Assembly (NCBI RefSeq): GCF_023150235.1 | Contig: NZ_JAKLLH010000003.1 | Coordinates: 87,176 to 151,175 of the forward strand | Length of the DNA: 64,000 bases | Direction of reading: 5' to 3' | Origin: Azonexus sp. | GTDB taxonomy: Bacteria; Pseudomonadota; Gammaproteobacteria; Burkholderiales; Rhodocyclaceae | Shown: positions 28,133 through 37,047 of the stretch, in pieces | How the letters are laid out: every line of letters begins with the position of its first letter | Position numbering within the stretch: position 1 is the first letter of the stretch | The notes under the pieces: generated by a model | Databases searched by the model: none | What the model was told of the DNA's origin: nothing | What the model saw: the letters and a program-made list of their open reading frames with translations, nothing else | Program-made: the position numbers and the translations under genes

Positions 28133-30217
28133 ATGGCGTCCTCGGCCATCAACCTGCAATCCATCCTCGCTCGCCTCAGCGGCACGCAAGTCGCGGCGCC
28201 GATGCTGATCATGATGATCCTGGCGATGATGGTCCTGCCGCTGCCGGCTTTCGTCCTCGATCTTTTCTTCACCTTCAACATCGCCATTTCCATTCTGGTG
28301 CTGATGATTGCGGTCAACACCCAGAAAACCCTGGATTTCTCCGTTTTTCCAACGGTCCTGCTGGTCACGACGCTGCTGCGCCTTTCACTCAACGTCGCCT
28401 CGACCCGCATCGTGATGCTCGACGGCCACTCCGGCCCCGACGCCGCCGGCAAGGTCATCGAAGCCTTTGGCCATTTCCTCGTCGGCGGCAACTTCACCGT
28501 CGGCATTCTGGTATTCCTGATTCTCACCGTCATCAACTTCGTGGTCATCACCAAGGGTGCCGGACGGGTCGCCGAAGTCTCGGCACGCTTCACCCTCGAC
28601 GCCATGCCCGGCAAGCAAATGGCCATCGACGCCGACCTCAACGCCGGGCTGATCGGCGAAGAAGAGGCACGGCGGCGACGCAGCGATGTGGCACGCGAAT
28701 CGGAATTCTTCGGCTCGATGGACGGTGCCTCGAAATTCGTCCGAGGCGACGCCGTCGCCGGCATCGTCATCATGCTGCTCAACGTCGTCGGCGGCCTGAT
28801 CGTCGGCGTCCTGCAGCACAACATGGAAATCGCCCAGGCCGCCAAGAATTACACACTGCTGACCATCGGCGACGGCCTGGTTGCCCAGATTCCCGGCCTG
28901 ATCATCTCAATTGCGGCCGGTATGGTCGTCACCCGCGTTTCCGACGAACGCGATGTCGGACAGCAAGTCATTTCGCAGATGTTCGACAACAGCCGCGTCA
29001 TCGGTCTCACCGGTGGCATTGTCGGCCTGCTCGGCCTGATTCCGGGCATGCCGAACGTGGTTTTCCTCACCATTGGCGGCGCCCTCGGCACCCTGGCCTG
29101 GAAAATGAACAGGCGCCAGACCGAAATCGTCGACACACCGGTCCCGGTCGCCCCGCCGCCGGCCCCGGAAATGGCAGAGGCAAGCTGGTCCGACGTCTCC
29201 CCGCTCGACGTTCTGGGGCTGGAAGTCGGTTATCGCCTGATCCCGCTGGTGGACAAGGCCCAGGACGGCGAACTGCTGCGCCGGATTCGCGGCATACGGA
29301 AGAAATTCGCCCAGGAAATCGGTTTCCTGGCCTCCCCGATCCACATTCGCGACAACCTCGAACTCAAGCCGAACGCCTACCGCATCCTGCTCAAGGGCGT
29401 CGAAGTCGGCCAGGGCGAGGCTTACGCCGGCCAGTTCCTGGCCATCAATCCCGGACGGGTAGCCGGCACCCTGCACGGAACGCCGACCAAGGACCCGGCC
29501 TTCGGACTTCCCGCCACCTGGATCGACGCCGGGCAGAAAGACCAGGCACAAGCCTACGGCTACACCGTGGTCGATGCCTCGACGGTGGTCGCCACCCACC
29601 TCAACCACATCATTCTCAGCCACGCGGCGGAACTCCTCGGGCGCCAGGAAGTACAGCAACTGCTCGACCATCTGGCCAAGGAAATGCCCAAGCTGGTCGA
29701 AGACCTCGTTCCCAAGGTCCTGCCCCTGGGCACCCTGCAGAAAGTACTGCAAGGACTGCTCGAAGAAGGCGTGCATATCCGCGACATGCGCACCGTGGTC
29801 GAAACGGTGGCCGACCACGCTCCCCGAACGCAGAATGCCGACGACCTCATCGTGCAGGTACGCATCGCCCTCGGACGCGCCATCGCACAACAGATTTTCC
29901 CCGGCAGCGCCGAAATGCAGGTCATGTCGCTCGACCCGACCCTGGAACGCCTGCTGACCCAGGCGCTCGCCGGCGGCAGCGAAAACACCAGTTTCGAGCC
30001 GGGCCTGGCCGAAACGCTGATCAAGGAAACCGCCGCCGCCGCCGAGCGCCAGGAAACCCTGGGCCTGCCCGCGGTCCTTCTGGTTCCACCCAGCCTGCGC
30101 CTGCTGCTCTCACGATTCCTGCGCCGCTCGGTACCGCAATTGAAGGTACTGGCCCACACCGAAATCCCGGAAAACAAAACAATCAAGGTCACCTCGATCA
30201 TTGGGGGTAGAACATGA
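28133..30217 (+). CDS. flhA: Flagellar export gate protein FlhA
   Basis: FlhA (694 aa) forms the nonameric export ring that receives cargo-chaperone complexes. About eight membrane helices occupy residues 20-310, including the conserved FHIPEP-like loop (RFTLDAMPGKQMAIDADLN), and a large cytoplasmic domain follows (about 350-694). The ATG follows the flhB stop without a gap. It overlaps flhF by 4 bp. Confidence 0.98.
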   Translation: MASSAINLQSILARLSGTQVAAPMLIMMILAMMVLPLPAFVLDLFFTFNIAISILVLMIAVNTQKTLDFSVFPTVLLVTTLLRLSLNVASTRIVMLDGHSGPDAAGKVIEAFGHFLVGGNFTVGILVFLILTVINFVVITKGAGRVAEVSARFTLDAMPGKQMAIDADLNAGLIGEEEARRRRSDVARESEFFGSMDGASKFVRGDAVAGIVIMLLNVVGGLIVGVLQHNMEIAQAAKNYTLLTIGDGLVAQIPGLIISIAAGMVVTRVSDERDVGQQVISQMFDNSRVIGLTGGIVGLLGLIPGMPNVVFLTIGGALGTLAWKMNRRQTEIVDTPVPVAPPPAPEMAEASWSDVSPLDVLGLEVGYRLIPLVDKAQDGELLRRIRGIRKKFAQEIGFLASPIHIRDNLELKPNAYRILLKGVEVGQGEAYAGQFLAINPGRVAGTLHGTPTKDPAFGLPATWIDAGQKDQAQAYGYTVVDASTVVATHLNHIILSHAAELLGRQEVQQLLDHLAKEMPKLVEDLVPKVLPLGTLQKVLQGLLEEGVHIRDMRTVVETVADHAPRTQNADDLIVQVRIALGRAIAQQIFPGSAEMQVMSLDPTLERLLTQALAGGSENTSFEPGLAETLIKETAAAAERQETLGLPAVLLVPPSLRLLLSRFLRRSVPQLKVLAHTEIPENKTIKVTSIIGGRT

Positions 30218-31680
30218 ACGTCAAGAAATTCGTCGCGGCCAATGCGCGGGAAGCCTTGAAAAGAGTCAAGGAAGCATTGGGCGACGATGCCATTATCCTT
30301 TCCAATCGCGGAGTCGCCGCCGGAGTGGAGATCATGGCGGTCGCCGCGCGCGACATGGCGATGATGGTCCCCGGCGGCAGCGAGGAAAGCGGTCGGACGT
30401 CGCAAAACTCGGCGGCGCACGACGATGGCGGCGATTACCGTGTGGCACTGAGCGCAGCACGCGCCCGGATTGCCCGCCCCGTCGAGTTTCCGGCGGTCTC
30501 CCCCAGTGAAATCCAGGGTCGCCGCACCAGTGCCCGTCACGACCCCGCCCTCTTCGTCAATGCCGGCATTCCCAAGACCGGCGCCCTGCGGAATCTTGAA
30601 ATTGGCCGTCCGGGGCCGTCGACCGTGAATCATGCCGGAAACAAGCCAAGGAATCGTCCCGACCCCGACACCCCCGCTCATTCATCCGCCGAAGCGACGC
30701 GGAGAAATCCGCCACCGGCGAATGCGGCGGACGTCGTTCCCCAGGAGGTCATGGACGAGATCCGTTCCCTGCGCAAGATCGTCGAACAGCACCTCACCGG
30801 CTTTGCCTGGGGCGAAACAGCCAAGCGCGAACCGGTCAAGACCGAAATCCTGCGCAAGATGCTGGACTCGGGTTTCTCGCCGCAGTTCTCCCGCGAATTG
30901 CTCTCCGACCTGCCGCCGGAAATGGACGAGCAACAGGCGCTGGCCTGGGTCAAGGGCGCCGCCGACCGAGCGCTGCAGACCATCAGCGTCGACAGCGACA
31001 TCATCGACCGGGGCGGCGTCTATGCACTGGTCGGCCCGACCGGCGTCGGCAAGACCACGACCACGGCCAAGCTGGCCGCGCGCTGCGTGCTCAAGCACGG
31101 ACCGAACAAGGTGGCCCTGATCACCACCGACAGCTACCGGATTGGCGCTCACGAGCAATTGCGCATCTACGGTCGCATCCTCGGCGTTTCGGTACACCTG
31201 GTGAAGGACGCCAGCGAATTGCGGCAAACCCTCGGCGAGTTGCAGCACAAACACATGGTCCTGGTCGACACCATGGGCATGAGCCAGAAAGACAAGCTGG
31301 TCCCCGAATTGACCGACATGCTCGCCGGCTGCGACGTGCAGCGCCTGCTGCTGCTCTCCTCGACATCGCGCGGCGACACCCTCGACGAAGTGGTCAATGC
31401 CTACCTCGGCGAACGCCTGGTCGGCTGCATCCTGACCAAGATCGACGAAGCCGCCAGTCTGGCCAGCCCGCTGGACGTGATCATCCGCCACAGCCTGCGC
31501 CTGCACTACGTCTCCAACGGCCAGCGGGTTCCCGAGGATTTGCACCTGCCGAACCGCAGCTACCTGCTCCATCGCGCCTTCCGGGATCTGCCGGACACCT
31601 CGCCCTTCAAGCACGACGGCCTCGAACCCGGCTTGATGCTGGCCAACGGCGTGGTCGCTGCCGGAGGCCGCCGTGGTTGA
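30214..31680 (+). CDS. flhF: Flagellar placement GTPase FlhF
   Basis: FlhF (488 aa) is an SRP-type GTPase that recruits the first basal-body proteins to the cell pole. The N-terminal B domain (MNVKKFVAANAREALKRVKE) and a long variable linker precede the NG domain from about 180. Motifs: G1 GPTGVGKTTTTAK near 275, TTDSYRIGAHEQL, G3 DTMG (Met replaces the usual Ala), G4 TKID. It overlaps flhA (ATGA) and flhG (8 bp). Its presence with flhG and motCD suggests polar flagellation. Confidence 0.96.
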   Translation: MNVKKFVAANAREALKRVKEALGDDAIILSNRGVAAGVEIMAVAARDMAMMVPGGSEESGRTSQNSAAHDDGGDYRVALSAARARIARPVEFPAVSPSEIQGRRTSARHDPALFVNAGIPKTGALRNLEIGRPGPSTVNHAGNKPRNRPDPDTPAHSSAEATRRNPPPANAADVVPQEVMDEIRSLRKIVEQHLTGFAWGETAKREPVKTEILRKMLDSGFSPQFSRELLSDLPPEMDEQQALAWVKGAADRALQTISVDSDIIDRGGVYALVGPTGVGKTTTTAKLAARCVLKHGPNKVALITTDSYRIGAHEQLRIYGRILGVSVHLVKDASELRQTLGELQHKHMVLVDTMGMSQKDKLVPELTDMLAGCDVQRLLLLSSTSRGDTLDEVVNAYLGERLVGCILTKIDEAASLASPLDVIIRHSLRLHYVSNGQRVPEDLHLPNRSYLLHRAFRDLPDTSPFKHDGLEPGLMLANGVVAAGGRRG

Positions 31681-32557
31681 CCCCGCCTTCGATCAGGCCG
31701 CCGGCCTGCGGCGGATGATGCAGGGTCGCCGGCTGCAGATCCTCAGCTTCGTCGCCGGCTGCCAGGGGATCGGGCGCGGCTCGGCAATTGCCAATATCGG
31801 CGTTGCACTGGCCCGGCAAGGCAAGGAAGTCCTGGTCATCGACGAAAACACGGTCAACGGCGATATTGCCGCCGCTTTCGGTCTCAGCGCCCAGCACGAT
31901 CTGCTGCATGTCATCGAAAACCGGCAGCCCCTGGAAAAAATGCTGCTCCAGCCGATGGAAGGCCTGCGCCTGCTCCCGGCTTTCGAGGCCATCCGCAAGC
32001 TCGGGCAACTGACAGCCCGGCAAAAACAGGTCTTCATCGAAGCCATGGCCTCACTCTCGCCGCCGGTCGACGTCATACTGATCAACTCCGGCTGCGACCA
32101 CCCCTCCGGGCTCTCGCCGCTCGGGCTGGCGGCGGCGGAAAACGTGGTCGTCGTCTCGCCGGCAAACAGCAACTCGATCACCACCGCCTACAGCCTGATC
32201 AAGAAGGCCAGCCATGCCTTTGCCCGCAAGCAGTTCAAGGTTCTCGTCACCAAGGTACGCTCCGCCCGCGAAGGCAGCGGCATTTTCAGCAATCTTGCCG
32301 CCGTCGCCAGCATGCACGGCGTCGCCCGCCTGGAATATGCCGGACACATTCCGCTCGACCCCTCCCTGCGCGAAGCCGACCGCCTGCGCATGAGCATCTT
32401 CAGTTGCGCCCCCAATTCCCCGGCAGCCCTCTCCCTGCGCCAGATTGCCAACGATCTCCTGCACTCGGAAAAGGATTCCCCGCCCATGGAAAGCCTCGGG
32501 CACTTTGCTCAGCAGCTGATACACTTGAGCCAACGGATAACCCCTCATTACTCTTGA
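31673..32557 (+). CDS. flhG: Flagellar number regulator FlhG/FleN (atypical Walker A)
   Basis: FlhG (294 aa, GTG start) is a MinD/ParA-like protein that limits flagellar number by acting on FlhF and the master regulator. The N-terminal activation motif FDQAAGLRRM is present. The P-loop, however, reads GCQGIGRGS instead of KGGVGKT: signature Lys, invariant Lys and Thr are all replaced. The later ParA motif (VLVIDEN) is intact. Loss of these residues suggests weak or no ATP hydrolysis. From memory, other betaproteobacterial FlhG proteins also depart from the consensus here, so this may be a lineage feature. Located between flhF and fliA as usual. Confidence 0.9.
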   Translation: MVDPAFDQAAGLRRMMQGRRLQILSFVAGCQGIGRGSAIANIGVALARQGKEVLVIDENTVNGDIAAAFGLSAQHDLLHVIENRQPLEKMLLQPMEGLRLLPAFEAIRKLGQLTARQKQVFIEAMASLSPPVDVILINSGCDHPSGLSPLGLAAAENVVVVSPANSNSITTAYSLIKKASHAFARKQFKVLVTKVRSAREGSGIFSNLAAVASMHGVARLEYAGHIPLDPSLREADRLRMSIFSCAPNSPAALSLRQIANDLLHSEKDSPPMESLGHFAQQLIHLSQRITPHYS

Positions 32558-32565
32558 ACTCATCG

Positions 32566-33318
32566 ATGTACACCTCTGCCGGCCAACCCGATAAAAAAGA
32601 GTTGGTACAGCGTTACGTGCCACTGGTGAGGCGCGTTGCCCACCATCTGCTGCTGCGCTTGCCGGCCAGCGTCATGCTCGACGATCTCGTTCAAAATGGC
32701 ATGCTGGGGCTGCTCGACGCGCTCGATCGCTACCAGGACGGCTACGGGGCGCAATTCGAGACCTATGCGTCGCAGCGAATTCGTGGCGCCATGCTCGACG
32801 GCCTGCGCGAAAACGACTGGCTGCCGCGTAATCTGCGCAAGGAAATGCGCAAGGTGGAAGCCGCCGTCCTCGCCCTGGAGCATGAACTCGGACGCTCCCC
32901 GAACGAGGGGGAAATCGCAACCCGACTCGACGTCCCGCTTCCCCAGTACCAGAAGACGCTGCAGGAGGCCCGCGGTCATCAACTGGTCTACCTCGAGGAT
33001 TTTCGTGGCGACGATGACAGCGACTACCTGGAACATCATCTCTGCGACAACGAAGTCAATCCGGCCAGCATCCTCGAAGACAAGGCCCTGCGGCAGCAAC
33101 TGGCTGGCGCCATTGACCAGCTCCCCGAAAGGGAGCGCCTGCTGATGGCGCTCTACTACGAGCAGGATCTGAATCTGCGCGAAATCGGTGCCGTCCTCGG
33201 CGTCACCGAATCGCGTGTCTGCCAACTGCACAGCCAGGCGATCTCACGCCTGCGCGCCCATGTACTGGGCGAACTCCCGACCCCGGCAAAACGCCGCAAG
33301 GGAAAGACGCATGGATAA
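32566..33318 (+). CDS. fliA: Flagellar sigma factor sigma-28 FliA
   Basis: FliA (250 aa) directs RNA polymerase to late flagellar promoters. Start MYTSAGQPDKKELVQRYVPL is preferred; the frame is open upstream only because it lies inside flhG, with the flhG stop 9 bp before. Region 2 (DDLVQNGMLGLLDALDRYQ ... FETYASQRIRGAMLDGLREND) and region 4 (LNLREIGAVLGVTESRVCQLHSQAI) are intact. It overlaps motC by 8 bp. Confidence 0.97.
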   Translation: MYTSAGQPDKKELVQRYVPLVRRVAHHLLLRLPASVMLDDLVQNGMLGLLDALDRYQDGYGAQFETYASQRIRGAMLDGLRENDWLPRNLRKEMRKVEAAVLALEHELGRSPNEGEIATRLDVPLPQYQKTLQEARGHQLVYLEDFRGDDDSDYLEHHLCDNEVNPASILEDKALRQQLAGAIDQLPERERLLMALYYEQDLNLREIGAVLGVTESRVCQLHSQAISRLRAHVLGELPTPAKRRKGKTHG

Positions 33319-34054
33319 ACTCAGCCTGCTCGGCCTGGTGCTCGGCCTGGGCGCCATCATCGGAGGGCAGTACCTCGAAGGTGGGCATATCGGCTCGCTG
33401 CTGCAACCAACCGCCCTGCTCATCGTCGGCGGCGGCACCCTGGGCGCGGTCCTGTTGCAGACCCCGGCATCCGCCTTCATGCGCGGCTTGAAAATGGCCC
33501 GCTGGGTCTGGCTCCCCCCCGTCATCGAACAGAAGAAGCTGATCGACCAGATCGTCTACTGGAGCCATCTCTCCCGCAAGGAAGGCCTCCTCGCGCTGGA
33601 AAACCAGATTCCCGCGGTCAAGGACGAATTTCTCAGGAAGGGCCTGCAACTACTGGTCGATGGCGCGGACCCGGAACGCCTGCGCGATGTGCTCGACGTC
33701 GAAATATCCGCCTTCGAGGAAGAATGGCGAAGCGCCGCCAAGATCTGGGAATCGGCCGGCGGCTACTCGCCGACCATCGGCATTCTCGGCGCCGTGATGG
33801 GCCTCATTCACGTCATGGAAAATCTCTCCGACCCCACCCGCCTGGGCGCAGGCATCGCCGTCGCCTTCGTCGCCACCATCTACGGCGTCGGGCTGGCCAA
33901 CCTGGTCTATCTGCCGATCTCCGGCAAGCTCAGGCATTACATCGCCCGCATGGTGGCCGTACGCGAAATGCTGGTGGACGGGCTGACCGGAATTGCCGTC
34001 GGCGACAATCCCCGCATCATCGAAAGCCGGCTTCGCGGTTACCTTCGCCCATGA
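33311..34054 (+). CDS. motC: Flagellar stator protein MotC (MotA family)
   Basis: MotC (247 aa) is a MotA-type stator subunit with four membrane helices; the two central loop segments carry the charged residues that contact FliG. The start MDKLSLLGLVLGLGAIIGGQYLEGG resembles Pseudomonas MotC. Conserved ESAGGYSPTIGILGAVMGLIHVM marks helices 3-4. The upstream frame extension lies inside fliA and is not used. It overlaps motD by ATGA. Confidence 0.93.
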   Translation: MDKLSLLGLVLGLGAIIGGQYLEGGHIGSLLQPTALLIVGGGTLGAVLLQTPASAFMRGLKMARWVWLPPVIEQKKLIDQIVYWSHLSRKEGLLALENQIPAVKDEFLRKGLQLLVDGADPERLRDVLDVEISAFEEEWRSAAKIWESAGGYSPTIGILGAVMGLIHVMENLSDPTRLGAGIAVAFVATIYGVGLANLVYLPISGKLRHYIARMVAVREMLVDGLTGIAVGDNPRIIESRLRGYLRP

Positions 34055-34845
34055 GTCGGCGCAAGCCTTACCCGGAAGAGCACGAAAACCACGAACGCTG
34101 GCTGGTCTCGTACGCCGACTTCATCACCCTGCTCTTCGCCTTTTTCGTCGTGATGTACGCCATTTCCTCGGTCAACGAAGGAAAATACCGGGTTTTGTCC
34201 GACTCCCTGGTCAGTGCCTTCAAGAATCCTCAGACGCAAACCGGTGGCAAGCCGGTCGTCATCGTCCAGGGCACGCCAATACAGCCCCCGGCCCCGCTGC
34301 CGGTTCCCGCCATTACCCCGCAACAGGCGCCGGAAGACGAGCACAAGATAAAAACCAAGCAGAAGATGAAGAACGTTGCCGACGAAATCATGAAGGCGCT
34401 GCAGCCGCTGGTGGCGGAAGGAAAGGTCCGGCTGCTCGAAACCAGTCGCGGCGTGACCATAGAAATCAACGACAGCATCCTTTTCCCTCCCGGGCAGGCC
34501 AGGCTGCAAGCCATCTCGGTCGCCGCGCTGGGCGCCCTGGCACAGGTGCTGGCCAGCTCCGACTTCCCGATCACCATCGAGGGCCATACCGACAACACGC
34601 CGATTGCGACACCGCAGTTTCCCTCCAACTGGGAACTATCCGCGATGCGTGCGACCACCGTTCTCCGCCTCTTCAACGACGCCGGCGTCAGCGCCGAGCG
34701 CCTGACCGCCATTGGCTACGGCGAAACCCGCCCCCTGGAAACCAACACCACGCCCGAAGGCCGTGGGCGCAACCGCCGGGTCAGCATCCTCATCGACTCC
34801 AACCGGGCAGAAGAAGGACGCGAAATCACCGAGCCGGCGAACTGA
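34051..34845 (+). CDS. motD: Flagellar stator protein MotD (MotB family)
   Basis: MotD (264 aa) anchors the stator to peptidoglycan and carries the ion-binding aspartate. The motif HERWLVSYADFITLLFAFFV near 13-32 holds the single membrane helix with that Asp, and the OmpA-type peptidoglycan-binding domain is at about 130-250 (ITIEGHTDNTPI, GRGRNRRVSI). The ATG at 34051 overlaps the motC stop; upstream frame extension is inside motC. This is the last flagellar gene of the cluster. Confidence 0.93.
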   Translation: MSRRKPYPEEHENHERWLVSYADFITLLFAFFVVMYAISSVNEGKYRVLSDSLVSAFKNPQTQTGGKPVVIVQGTPIQPPAPLPVPAITPQQAPEDEHKIKTKQKMKNVADEIMKALQPLVAEGKVRLLETSRGVTIEINDSILFPPGQARLQAISVAALGALAQVLASSDFPITIEGHTDNTPIATPQFPSNWELSAMRATTVLRLFNDAGVSAERLTAIGYGETRPLETNTTPEGRGRNRRVSILIDSNRAEEGREITEPAN

Positions 34846-34846
34846 A

Positions 34847-34876
34847 GCGCCAGCCGACATCGCGCCGGCTGGGCGC
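34847..34876. terminator. Strong hairpin between converging motD and acyltransferase genes
   Basis: GCGCCAGCCG pairs with CGGCTGGGCGC with one bulged base and a 9-nt loop. No T-run follows, so termination is possible but not certain. Confidence 0.45.
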
Positions 34877-34886
34877 GATTCGGGTC

Positions 34887-36026
34887 TCAGCCGCGCTCCG
34901 ACACCGGCTCCGGGCGCAGCCAGGCTTCACCGCGCCGGATGCGGCGGGCAAGTTCCGCCGCCGGCTGCTCGACCCAGCGGTAGAAGCCGGCCGCCGCCGC
35001 GACGCTGGCAGCAAAGGCCAGGAGCAAGCCGGCGGAAGCTGCCAGCGGCGAAGTCCACCCGGCCATCGTCCATAAGGTCGACACCAGCAGCAGCACGGGA
35101 AAATGCAGGAGAAAAAGGCTGAACGACCACTCGCCGAGGCGCAACAGCCAGGGCGCTCGCGGCCAGCTGCGCGCCAGGCCGGAACGCTCGGCGAGCAGCA
35201 AGGCCAGGGCAACCACCATCGCAATCACCAGCCGCCAACGCCAGGCATAACTCACGGCCAGCACCAGCAGCAGCAGATAGACGGCAAATGCCAGGCGATC
35301 CGCGCGCGATCCGCGCAATGCGTGGTGAAGCAGGATGCCGAGGAAAAAATAGGGGAAGAAGAAAATCACCCAGACATCCCACGAAGGATCGAGGTTGAAA
35401 TGAAAGAGCGACGCCAGGGCCAGCCCCCAGGTCGCCAGGGTGCCGAGGCAGCGGATGAAACCGCCAGCGGTATCGCGCAGGGTCAGGGCCAGGGCGTAGA
35501 GAAGGCTGAACTGGAGATTGATGCAGACAAACCAGAGCCCGGCCGACAAAGCGTCGTAACCGAGAATATCCTGCAGGAAAAAGAGATGGGCCACCCACTG
35601 CGCGAGGGTCACCGTGCCCCCCAGCACCTCATCCGGCAGCCAGCCGCGCGCCAGAACCAGCACCGGCAGCACGAGCAGCAAGGTCAGCAGATAGGGCAGG
35701 CCGAGCCGGCAATAGCGTTCGACGAGGTAATACCCGAAAGCCGCTCCCTGCCAGTTGCGGTGGGCCATGGTCAGTGCCGCGGCATAGCCGCCGATCACGA
35801 AAAAGACCTGGGTGCCGCGCGCGTGGTGCTCGAGAAAACTCAGCCACTCGCCCAGCCACGGCGAGGCCCACAAGGCCAGCGGCGGATATTGCGCAAAATG
35901 GTGCCAAACGATGAGCAGGGCGGCAAAGGCGCGCAAGGCGAGAAAGAAGGGGGACTGACCGTCGGGTCGGCGTGTGGCCGACGCCCCCCTGGACGAGACC
36001 AGACAGGAAAAACCGGGTGCGGACAT
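34887..36026 (-). CDS. Acyltransferase-3 family membrane protein
   Basis: Integral membrane protein of 379 aa with about ten membrane helices, of the acyltransferase-3/OafA family that O-acylates surface sugars. Visible family signs are RAFAALLIVWHHFAQ (the catalytic His region of helix 1) near 32-46 and GTQVFFVIGGY (usual G.fFvlSGfl) near 70-80. C-terminal SLFLLHFPVLLL fits the last helices. It is alone between motD and comB and convergent with motD. Its substrate could be O-antigen or exopolysaccharide; nothing nearby decides. Confidence 0.85.
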   Translation of the reverse strand: MSAPGFSCLVSSRGASATRRPDGQSPFFLALRAFAALLIVWHHFAQYPPLALWASPWLGEWLSFLEHHARGTQVFFVIGGYAAALTMAHRNWQGAAFGYYLVERYCRLGLPYLLTLLLVLPVLVLARGWLPDEVLGGTVTLAQWVAHLFFLQDILGYDALSAGLWFVCINLQFSLLYALALTLRDTAGGFIRCLGTLATWGLALASLFHFNLDPSWDVWVIFFFPYFFLGILLHHALRGSRADRLAFAVYLLLLVLAVSYAWRWRLVIAMVVALALLLAERSGLARSWPRAPWLLRLGEWSFSLFLLHFPVLLLVSTLWTMAGWTSPLAASAGLLLAFAASVAAAAGFYRWVEQPAAELARRIRRGEAWLRPEPVSERG

Positions 36027-36221
36027 GCTTGGCTACCAGACATCCCGGACACCCGCGCTCCCATCGCCGGCCCCTGAATGCAAAGATTGGCCGAGCCCCC
36101 CGGCCCCCCGCCGGCAGACATCGGAAAAACCGCCGATTCTAGCATTCGATGCACTGCAACAAAAGACCCGGAAGGCATTTCCGGGAATCCTCCGACTCGC
36201 CGCCCGCCGCCGCCCGCCACC

Positions 36222-36276
36222 GGTTAGCCGCCGGTTAGCCGCCGGTTAGCCGCTTGTCAGGCCGCTTGTCAGGCCT
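36222..36276. repeat. Two short tandem repeats before comB
   Basis: GGTTAGCCGCC occurs three times in a row (11-bp unit, last copy ends GCT), followed at once by TGTCAGGCCGCT and a partial second copy. It lies about 45 bp before the comB ATG in the divergent region with the acyltransferase gene. Confidence 0.7.
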
Positions 36277-36321
36277 CCAGGCGGCGGCTATCTTGCGCTC
36301 TTTTCCCGACCACGCGACCAC

Positions 36322-37038
36322 ATGCGCTTCACCCGTCTTTTCCTCAATCGCCTGCTCGATCGCGATCCGCCCCGGGATAGCGTCGTCGTCATCGACGTAC
36401 TACGCTCCTTCACCTCCGCCGCCGTGGCGCTGGCGGGCGGCGCGCGGGCCATCTACCCGGTGGAAAGCATCAGCGAGGCAATGATGCTGAGCGCCCGCCT
36501 GCCACGGGCGGTATCGGTCGGCGCCATCGGCGGCGGCGACCCGATTGCCGGCTTCGACTTCGGCAACACGCCATCGGCGCTACTCGGCGCCGACCTCGCC
36601 GGTCGCGACATGGTCCTCACCACCGCCGCCGGCGTGCGCGGCCTGCAACGCTTTCGCAGCGCCCGCCGACTCTACGCCGCCAGCCTGGTCTGCGGCCGCG
36701 CCACCGCCGAGGCGATCCGCCGCGACGGCGGCGACGAAGTCTGCTTCGTGATCACCGGCGAATGGGTGGATCGCGACGGCGAAGAAGATATCGCCTGCGC
36801 CGACTATATCGAAGCCTTGCTCAGCGACCGGCTGGCGCCGCCGGCCGAGTTCGCGCGGCGGGTGCGCCTCTCCGATTTCGGCCTCCGCTTTGGTCGCCCG
36901 GAATGGCCCAACCTGCCGGCGGCGGACCTGGACATCGCCGCCGAAATAGACCGTTTTTCCTTCGCCATGCCCGTCGACCGTGAATACGGCCTGCTGGCGA
37001 TCCGCCCTTCCTGGCCGCATCGCCAGCCGCCCACCTGA
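36322..37038 (+). CDS. ComB-like 2-phosphosulfolactate phosphatase family protein
   Basis: The protein (238 aa) fits the ComB family, named for the phosphatase that makes sulfolactate in coenzyme M synthesis. Visible family signs are VVVIDVLRSFTSAAVAL at about 21-37, FDFGNTPSALLG, MVLTTAAGVRGLQR and the acidic GEEDIACADYIEALL. A coenzyme M role is unlikely in this kind of organism as no partner genes are present, so the true substrate is unknown. The ATG at 36322 has no clear ribosome site. It converges with the MBL-fold gene with 9 bp between stops. Confidence 0.8.
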   Translation: MRFTRLFLNRLLDRDPPRDSVVVIDVLRSFTSAAVALAGGARAIYPVESISEAMMLSARLPRAVSVGAIGGGDPIAGFDFGNTPSALLGADLAGRDMVLTTAAGVRGLQRFRSARRLYAASLVCGRATAEAIRRDGGDEVCFVITGEWVDRDGEEDIACADYIEALLSDRLAPPAEFARRVRLSDFGLRFGRPEWPNLPAADLDIAAEIDRFSFAMPVDREYGLLAIRPSWPHRQPPT

Positions 37039-37047
37039 AAGCCAGTC

